Shown here piece by piece: positions 17,671 through 21,617 of a DNA stretch of 21,617 nucleotides (the stretch's first letter is position 1; every line of letters starts with the position of its first letter). The notes below the pieces were generated by a model, which did not search any database, was not told the DNA's origin, and saw only the letters and a program-made list of their open reading frames with translations. The stretch comes from an uncultured Eubacteriales bacterium (lineage in GTDB: Bacteria; Bacillota; Clostridia; Oscillospirales; QAMX01), in the NCBI GenBank assembly GCA_900551265.1, contig URVL01000022.1:1-21617 (forward strand), written 5' to 3'. Position numbers and translations under genes: made by a program.

Positions 17671-17699
17671 AGAATATCATAAATTTCGACAAAACGCAA
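17671..17699 (-). promoter_or_regulatory. Weak promoter candidate inside the invertible segment
   Basis: On the - strand TTGCGT (17699-17694) and TATTCT (17676-17671) are 17 bases apart, 7 of 12 consensus positions, in AT-rich sequence downstream of the terminator. If real, it would drive the giant gene in the orientation shown. Overlapping TATGAT (17681-17676) is a better -10 but lacks a -35. Confidence 0.22.
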
Positions 17700-17734
17700 G
17701 ATATTCCCTGATTTGAGAGAAAAAAACGCGCTGT

Positions 17735-17765
17735 AAAAAGCAAGCCCTGTTTTGCGGCTTGCTTT
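17735..17765 (-). terminator. Terminator after the recombinase, inside the invertible segment
   Basis: AAAGCAAGCC (17737-17746) pairs perfectly with GGCTTGCTTT (17756-17765) around a 9-base loop. On the - strand the stem runs into TTTTT and, after about 8 GC-rich bases, a run of seven T. On the + strand only TTT is available. It should therefore stop transcripts leaving the recombinase gene, before they reach the giant gene. Confidence 0.7.
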
Positions 17766-17848
17766 GTCATGCCCAAATGAGGCGGTTGCTCAGATGCATT
17801 TGGAATCATTTTCTTCGGACCTGCGTGTGGGTCTATGTAGCAAAAGGA

Positions 17849-17865
17849 CAAAATGTTGATTTTGT
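17849..17865 (+). repeat. Right inverted site of the putative invertible segment
   Basis: CAAAATGTTGATTTTGT, the exact inverted partner of 17605-17621. In this copy the dyad extends to 8-base arms, GACAAAAT and ATTTTGTC, around GTTG (17847-17866). It starts at the base next to the recombinase stop codon. Confidence 0.75.
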
Positions 17866-17866
17866 C

Positions 17867-18712
17867 TTATGAGATCAGGCGCATTTTCTCCAGCGTCCGG
17901 CTGTGTTCCGTTCCGGAGGTAACCAGGTAGATCCGGGTTGTCTCGATGGAACTGTGGCCCAGCACATCTGCCAGACGGACAATTTCCTTACACACCTGGT
18001 AAAATGTTTTGGCAAAGAGGTGCCGCAGGTTGTGGGGAAATACCTTGGAGGGCGCCACCCCCGCATGACGGCACAACCCTTTCAGCTCCGCCCATACTTG
18101 ACGGCGGCCGATCTCCTTCCCGCTTTTGGTGCGGAAAATCGCGCCGGAGACGATTCCCTCTCCCCTGGCGTATTTCAGCAGTTTGCGGCAGAGCTTGGCA
18201 GACAGCAGAATGACGCGGATTTTTCCCTTCAGGGCGATTTCCGCCCTGCCCCGACGGGCGGCATCCACCGTGAGATATGGAACCTCGGAAACCCGGATGC
18301 CCGTGGCGCAGATGGCCTCCATCAGCAGCGCCAGACGTTCACGTCCCAACGTCCGCGCTGCACAGAGCAGCCGGTCATATTCCCGGCGGGTCAGTTCCCG
18401 GCGTGAGTCCCGGAAGAGCCGGCGCTGAATTTTCAGGAACTTCACCCGGAATCCCTCCCAGCCTAAAAAGCGGAAGAGACCGTTGAGGGCGGCCAGCATG
18501 GAGTTGACCGTCACCGGCGCGTAGCCCTTCGCAAGAAGGACACCCTTCCATTCCGCCGCCAGCTCCTTCGTAACGGGCCTGCCGCTTAACCACTGTAAAA
18601 ATGCTTTTGCATCCCGCAGGTACTTTGCTACCGTGCCTGCACTGCGCTCCTCAGCAAGCAGATGCCGCCCATAGGCGTCGATTTGCTGCATGGTCAATCT
18701 GTAGCTCTTCAT
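17867..18712 (-). CDS. Tyrosine recombinase, probable DNA invertase of the adjacent switch
   Basis: A compact 281-residue tyrosine recombinase/integrase. The N-terminal part (about 5-95) is a SAM-like core-binding domain. The catalytic domain contains all conserved residues: Arg140 in ATGIRVSE, the beta-hairpin lysine (Lys162 or 164, LKGK), His227 and Arg230 in HNLRH, His253 in LGHSS, and nucleophile Tyr262 in IYL. These enzymes cut and exchange strands at short dyad sites through a 3'-phosphotyrosine link. GGAGGG upstream is 7-8 bases from the ATG at 18712. There are no phage or transposon genes and no excisionase nearby. The stop codon almost touches one of two inverted dyad sites, which suggests inversion of the neighbouring segment, comparable in concept to clostridial and Bacteroides surface-gene invertases. 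A relic of an integrated element is the alternative. Confidence 0.93.
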   Translation of the reverse strand: MKSYRLTMQQIDAYGRHLLAEERSAGTVAKYLRDAKAFLQWLSGRPVTKELAAEWKGVLLAKGYAPVTVNSMLAALNGLFRFLGWEGFRVKFLKIQRRLFRDSRRELTRREYDRLLCAARTLGRERLALLMEAICATGIRVSEVPYLTVDAARRGRAEIALKGKIRVILLSAKLCRKLLKYARGEGIVSGAIFRTKSGKEIGRRQVWAELKGLCRHAGVAPSKVFPHNLRHLFAKTFYQVCKEIVRLADVLGHSSIETTRIYLVTSGTEHSRTLEKMRLIS

Positions 18713-18809
18713 CTGGAATACCCTCCGTCTGTAAAAAGTAACATTCCTATTTTACCGCGTAGCCGTCGGGCTATACAGGCGGATACCGTGCGTTACATAA
18801 GGAACGCGT

Positions 18810-18864
18810 CGAAAATAAGACAAACAGGGCGGGAGGCTGACATGCGGCCTCCCGCCCTGTTTGT
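18810..18864 (-). terminator. Strong terminator of the DUF6171-flavoprotein operon
   Basis: A perfect 18-base stem (18820-18837 with 18847-18864) closes a 9-base loop. On the - strand it is followed by CTTATTTTC. It lies about 48 bases beyond the flavoprotein stop and insulates the recombinase gene from upstream transcription. Confidence 0.85.
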
Positions 18865-18911
18865 ATGAAAGCTGTATGCAGCCGTCTCCGGCTGACCTGT
18901 CGAACGGACGA

Positions 18912-19553
18912 TTATTCGTTGCAACCGCCTGCGGCAAGCCTGCGTCCGAGCGCCTCCGCGCGCGCCAAATCTTCCGGAAATACCGTCTCATGGCGGCGGC
19001 GCTTTGCCGCTGCGTCAAACAGATCGGAGACATATTTGCTGTAATCGTCAAATTGCAGCGTGTCCGTTGCGGTCAGAACCTCCGTGGGGCCGAAGAACCG
19101 TTTCATCGTAGCTGCGAGCTGTGAAAACAGCGGCTCGTACTGCGCGTCCGACGGTACGTTCATGGTAAATACCAGCCCGACGGGAATACGCTTTTTGTAT
19201 TTCACGGTGCGCGCCTTATCGTAAGAAAGTCCGGGAAACCACAGGCGTTCAAAGAAAGACCGCGTCTGACCCGTTACATCGCCAAAGTAAATGGGAGAAC
19301 CCACGAGCAGCGCATCCGCCTCCAGAATCCGGTTCAGTACGGGCGTGAGTGCATCCTGCGCCGCGCAGCGCGCAGCCGCGCCCACGCGCTGGCAGGCAAA
19401 GCAGCTCCGGCAGCCTTTAAAGTCAAGCGCATAGAGGTTAACGGTTTCGACCTCGGCGCCGGCTTCCCGCGCACCGTTTGCCGCCGCCTCCAGCATGGCG
19501 GCCGTGTTCCAGCCGCGCAGGCGCGGCCCGCCGTTTACAATCAATAGTTTCAT
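18912..19553 (-). CDS. Flavodoxin-fold NAD(P)H-dependent FMN reductase with Cys motif
   Basis: A 213-residue cytoplasmic flavodoxin-like protein. The N-terminus KLLIVNGGPR with the following Gly/Asn/Thr region is the FMN phosphate-binding loop. GSPIYFGDVTGQTRSFFERL (from about residue 85) is the second flavin-contacting segment typical of the NADPH-dependent FMN reductase and iron-sulfur flavoprotein group. A cysteine motif, Cys48-x-x-Cys51-x-x-Cys54, follows the second strand, as in clostridial and archaeal iron-sulfur flavoproteins, though the fourth ligand is uncertain (a further Cys is at 63). It probably transfers electrons in anaerobic redox or detoxification reactions; partner and substrate are unknown. 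AAAGGA is about 9 bases upstream. The gene lies 14 bases after the DUF6171-like gene, so the two form one operon. Confidence 0.88.
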   Translation of the reverse strand: MKLLIVNGGPRLRGWNTAAMLEAAANGAREAGAEVETVNLYALDFKGCRSCFACQRVGAAARCAAQDALTPVLNRILEADALLVGSPIYFGDVTGQTRSFFERLWFPGLSYDKARTVKYKKRIPVGLVFTMNVPSDAQYEPLFSQLAATMKRFFGPTEVLTATDTLQFDDYSKYVSDLFDAAAKRRRHETVFPEDLARAEALGRRLAAGGCNE

Positions 19554-19567
19554 AACATGCCGTCCTT

Positions 19568-19864
19568 TTAGTCTTCAAATTTCTCCCATTTCCGATCCTC
19601 GCCGGGACAGACCGTTCCTCTCTTCGCCGCGCGCGCCTGCACATAGCAGCCGCATTTGACACAGGTGTACAGAAGCCGGTGCGGGCAATCCGCACAGAGG
19701 GCGAGCCGCGCCTCGTAAACTTCCGGCGGCACACGCACCTCGGCGGGCAGTTTTTCAAGATAGCGGTCAAGCGCTTCCGCCAGTTCCCGCTCTCCCACTG
19801 GGATTTCCAGACATTTTCGGCAGAGCACGGGCGCGCTATCGTACAACCTGACCGTATCTTCCAT
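19568..19864 (-). CDS. Small Cys-rich protein, DUF6171-like
   Basis: A 98-residue soluble protein with eight cysteines in pairs: Cys15-x-x-Cys18 (LCRKC), Cys57-x-x-Cys60 (LCADC), Cys68-x-x-Cys71-x-Cys73 (TCVKCGCYV) and Cys86 (VCPG). The arrangement, with a helical RYLEKLPAE spacer and the QARAAKRGTVCPG ending, matches my recollection of DUF6171, a clostridial family of unknown function. It probably binds zinc or an iron-sulfur cluster. I chose the ATG at 19864, which has GAGGAGG 10 bases upstream; a longer frame to 19906 has no ribosome binding site. It is first in the operon with the Cys-motif flavoprotein and diverges from the arabinofuranosidase gene. Confidence 0.75.
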   Translation of the reverse strand: MEDTVRLYDSAPVLCRKCLEIPVGERELAEALDRYLEKLPAEVRVPPEVYEARLALCADCPHRLLYTCVKCGCYVQARAAKRGTVCPGEDRKWEKFED

Positions 19865-19885
19865 GTTTTTTTTGCCTCCTCTTTG

Positions 19886-19914
19886 TTGCATTACAGATAG
19901 TTGCATGGTATAGT
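19886..19914 (+). promoter_or_regulatory. Sigma-A promoter for the arabinofuranosidase gene
   Basis: TTGCAT (19886-19891) and TATAGT (19909-19914) are separated by 17 bases, giving a leader of about 100 bases. The element lies in the narrow gap that must also hold the - strand promoter of the DUF6171 operon, for which I see no clear match. GATAGT and ACTATC words flank the -10 and could form an operator. Confidence 0.65.
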
Positions 19915-20023
19915 ACTACTATCAAACGCATTCCCGCCCGGCGCTTTATACCGCACTCATTAAATCACATTTTTCAGATAAAATCAAGGCCGGGCCCATC
20001 AACATTATTAAAGGAGGCTATCT

Positions 20024-21568
20024 ATGCGTTACGTTGTCAATCCCACCATGCGCGGCGCTTACATCCACCCCGAAGTGTACGGTAACTTTTCCGAACATCT
20101 CGGCCGTTGTATTTATGACGGCGTTTATGTCGGTGAAAACTCCAAAATTCCAAACGTCAACGGCATGCGTACCGACATCGTCGAGGCACTGCGCCGTATG
20201 AAGCTTCCCGTTCTGCGTTGGCCGGGCGGCTGCTTTGCCGATGAATATCACTGGCGCGACGGAATTGGCCCGAAAGAGTCCCGTAAGAAAATGATTAATA
20301 CGCACTGGGGCGGCGTTGTGGAGGATAATTCCTTCGGCACGCATGAATTTTTTGAGCTTTGCCGCCAGATCGGCTGCCAGCCGTACGTTAACGGCAACGT
20401 GGGTTCCGGCACCGTGCAGGAGATGCAGGAGTGGATTGAATATATGAATTCCCCTGCCATTTCACCCATGGCGAACCTCCGCCGCGAAAATGGGCAGGAC
20501 GAGCCATGGGGACTCAAGTATTTCGCCGTCGGAAACGAAAACTGGGGCTGCGGCGGTAATATGACGGCCGCGCACTATGCCGACGAATACCGCCGTTATG
20601 CGACCTACGTCCGCAATTACACCGATCAGAAGATTTATAAAATTGCCTGTGGCCCCGGCGTACATCCTTACCATGAGTGGACCCGCACGCTGATGGAGCA
20701 GGCCGGCAATATGATGAACGGCCTGTCCCTGCACTACTATACGTTCCCGAATCTTGGCGTTGAAGGCTTTACGTCCAAAGGCAGCGCAACGGACTTTACC
20801 GTAGACGAGTATTACCGCACGCTCGCCAAAGCGCATTATATTGAGAGATTAATCCATGAAAACGGCGCGGTGATGGATTTGTATGATCCGGACGCCAATG
20901 TCGGATTGATTGTGGATGAGTGGGGCACCTGGTACGATGTCGAACCCGGTACGAACCCCGGCTTCCTTTACCAGCAGAGCACCATGCGCGACGCGCTGGT
21001 CGCCGGTATTTCGCTGAATATCTTCAATAAAGCCGCCCGCCGCGTCCATATGGCGAATATTGCGCAGCTGATTAACGTTCTGCAGGCCGTGATCCTGACG
21101 GACGGCGAAAAGATGCTGCTTACGCCGACCTATCATGTCTTTGAGATGTTCAAAGAGCATCAGGGCGCGCACCTGGTCGAAAGCGCCGTTGCCACGCCGT
21201 ACTTTGAGCGCGGAGATGTCGCCCCGGCCGCTACGGGCCGCCGCCGTGTACCCCTGGCCCCGTACCGTACGCCGTACATTACGGAGTCTGCATCCGTCGC
21301 CGATGACGGCAGCATTACCGTCACGATTGCAAACCTCTCCGCCGATACGCCCGCGCCGATCGAAATGCGCCTGGACGCCGTCTCGGCAAAACTTACGGAG
21401 GCTCGCATTCTCACCGGCGACATCCATGCGAAAAATGAATTTGATACGCCGGATGCCGTGCATCCCGTCGCGTTTGACGGTGTGCGCGTAGAAGCAGCCG
21501 CGAATGGCACGGAGGTCACCTACACGCTCCCTGCCTGTTCCGTTGCGGTTTTGCGTTTTGAAGCGTAA
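20024..21568 (+). CDS. abfA: GH51 alpha-L-arabinofuranosidase
   Basis: An intracellular glycoside hydrolase of family 51 that releases terminal alpha-L-arabinofuranose from arabino-oligosaccharides taken up from plant polysaccharide, with retention of configuration. The 514 residues match the family. The TIM-barrel shows [16 protein letters not shown] near the start, [20 protein letters not shown], the acid/base Glu172 in GNENWG, and the nucleophile Glu299 in DEWGTW. Residues after about 400 form the C-terminal beta-sandwich (ITVTIANLS...SVAVLRF). There is no signal peptide, in line with a cytoplasmic enzyme. AAGGAGG (20011-20017) is 6 bases before the ATG. It has its own promoter and terminator, and no sugar transporter or regulator is linked inside the window. 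It implies use of dietary or plant arabinan or arabinoxylan. Confidence 0.96.
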   Translation: MRYVVNPTMRGAYIHPEVYGNFSEHLGRCIYDGVYVGENSKIPNVNGMRTDIVEALRRMKLPVLRWPGGCFADEYHWRDGIGPKESRKKMINTHWGGVVEDNSFGTHEFFELCRQIGCQPYVNGNVGSGTVQEMQEWIEYMNSPAISPMANLRRENGQDEPWGLKYFAVGNENWGCGGNMTAAHYADEYRRYATYVRNYTDQKIYKIACGPGVHPYHEWTRTLMEQAGNMMNGLSLHYYTFPNLGVEGFTSKGSATDFTVDEYYRTLAKAHYIERLIHENGAVMDLYDPDANVGLIVDEWGTWYDVEPGTNPGFLYQQSTMRDALVAGISLNIFNKAARRVHMANIAQLINVLQAVILTDGEKMLLTPTYHVFEMFKEHQGAHLVESAVATPYFERGDVAPAATGRRRVPLAPYRTPYITESASVADDGSITVTIANLSADTPAPIEMRLDAVSAKLTEARILTGDIHAKNEFDTPDAVHPVAFDGVRVEAAANGTEVTYTLPACSVAVLRFEA

Positions 21569-21581
21569 CGGATGACCGGTA

Positions 21582-21617
21582 AACGGCCCGCCAGTGTTTC
21601 CTCCGGCGGGCCGTTAT
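21582..21617 (+). terminator. Rho-independent terminator after abfA, at the window edge
   Basis: AACGGCCCGCC (21582-21592) pairs perfectly with GGCGGGCCGTT (21605-21615) around a 12-base loop. The T tract is cut off by the window end. Confidence 0.75.

Larger units (their letters stand above)
17622..17848. mobile_element. Putative invertible DNA segment (phase-variation switch)
   Basis: A 227-base segment bounded by the two inverted sites, lying between a tyrosine recombinase gene and the giant surface-protein gene, both on the - strand. It has no gene with a ribosome binding site. It holds a - strand terminator at 17735-17765 and a very AT-rich stretch near 17655-17690. Inversion would turn the terminator away from the giant gene. 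This is inferred from layout; no inverted form is visible in a single sequence. Confidence 0.6.

Noticed and set aside
17496..17699. 68-codon N-terminal extension of the giant protein through the left inverted site
   Set aside because: It begins at a TTG without a ribosome binding site, and it would place the signal peptide internally. The ATG at 17495 has an ideal AAGGAGG and a normal signal peptide.
17867..18712. Recombinase as part of a prophage or integrative element
   Set aside because: No phage, conjugation, excisionase or tRNA attachment-site sequence is visible in the window. The nearby sites are inverted rather than direct, which favours inversion over excision, though a relic cannot be fully excluded.

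Overview
The window looks like a chromosomal segment of a moderately GC-rich, low-oxygen Firmicute of the Clostridia (Oscillospiraceae-like). The signs are strong AAGGAGG-type ribosome binding sites, sigma-A promoters with 17-base spacers, Rho-independent terminators after most genes, SLH-domain surface anchoring, and the typical typA, hslO and M32 peptidase set. I found no tRNA, rRNA, CRISPR array or insertion sequence.

Layout. Positions 1-645 hold the 3' part of an APH-like small-molecule kinase. An MFS transporter (794-1978) follows with its own promoter, and a convergent MATE efflux protein (3465-2041) shares its terminator region. Next comes a housekeeping run on the + strand: typA/bipA (3791-5623, consensus promoter), a HAD phosphatase (5719-6375), and a tightly linked hslO (Hsp33) plus M32 carboxypeptidase pair (6460-8893). 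A monocistronic GyrI-like effector-binding protein (9117-9638) has a palindrome over its predicted transcription start. The right end has a short - strand operon (a Cys-rich DUF6171-like protein and a Cys-motif flavodoxin-fold reductase). Divergent from it is a GH51 alpha-L-arabinofuranosidase (20024-21568).

The centre of interest is 9819-18712 on the - strand. A compact tyrosine recombinase with all catalytic residues (18712-17867) lies immediately upstream of a 7.7-kb gene for a secreted, 2,558-residue repeat-rich beta-helix protein. That protein ends in InlB-type repeats and two SLH cell-wall-binding domains. In the 370-base gap between the two genes is a pair of 17-base identical sites in inverted orientation (17605-17621 and 17849-17865), each itself a dyad with an asymmetric GTTG/CAAC centre. 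They bound a 227-base segment that carries a directional terminator. The simplest reading is a self-contained phase-variation module: the recombinase would flip the segment and so switch the giant surface protein on or off. In the orientation given, the terminator faces transcription coming from the recombinase, which suggests an OFF or low state unless a promoter inside the segment is active. The coding part of the giant gene has 612-base super-repeats with stretches identical between copies, so its length may vary as well.

The inversion model is an inference from sequence layout. The two sites, their orientation, the terminator and the recombinase motifs are directly visible. No convincing strong promoter was found inside the segment.
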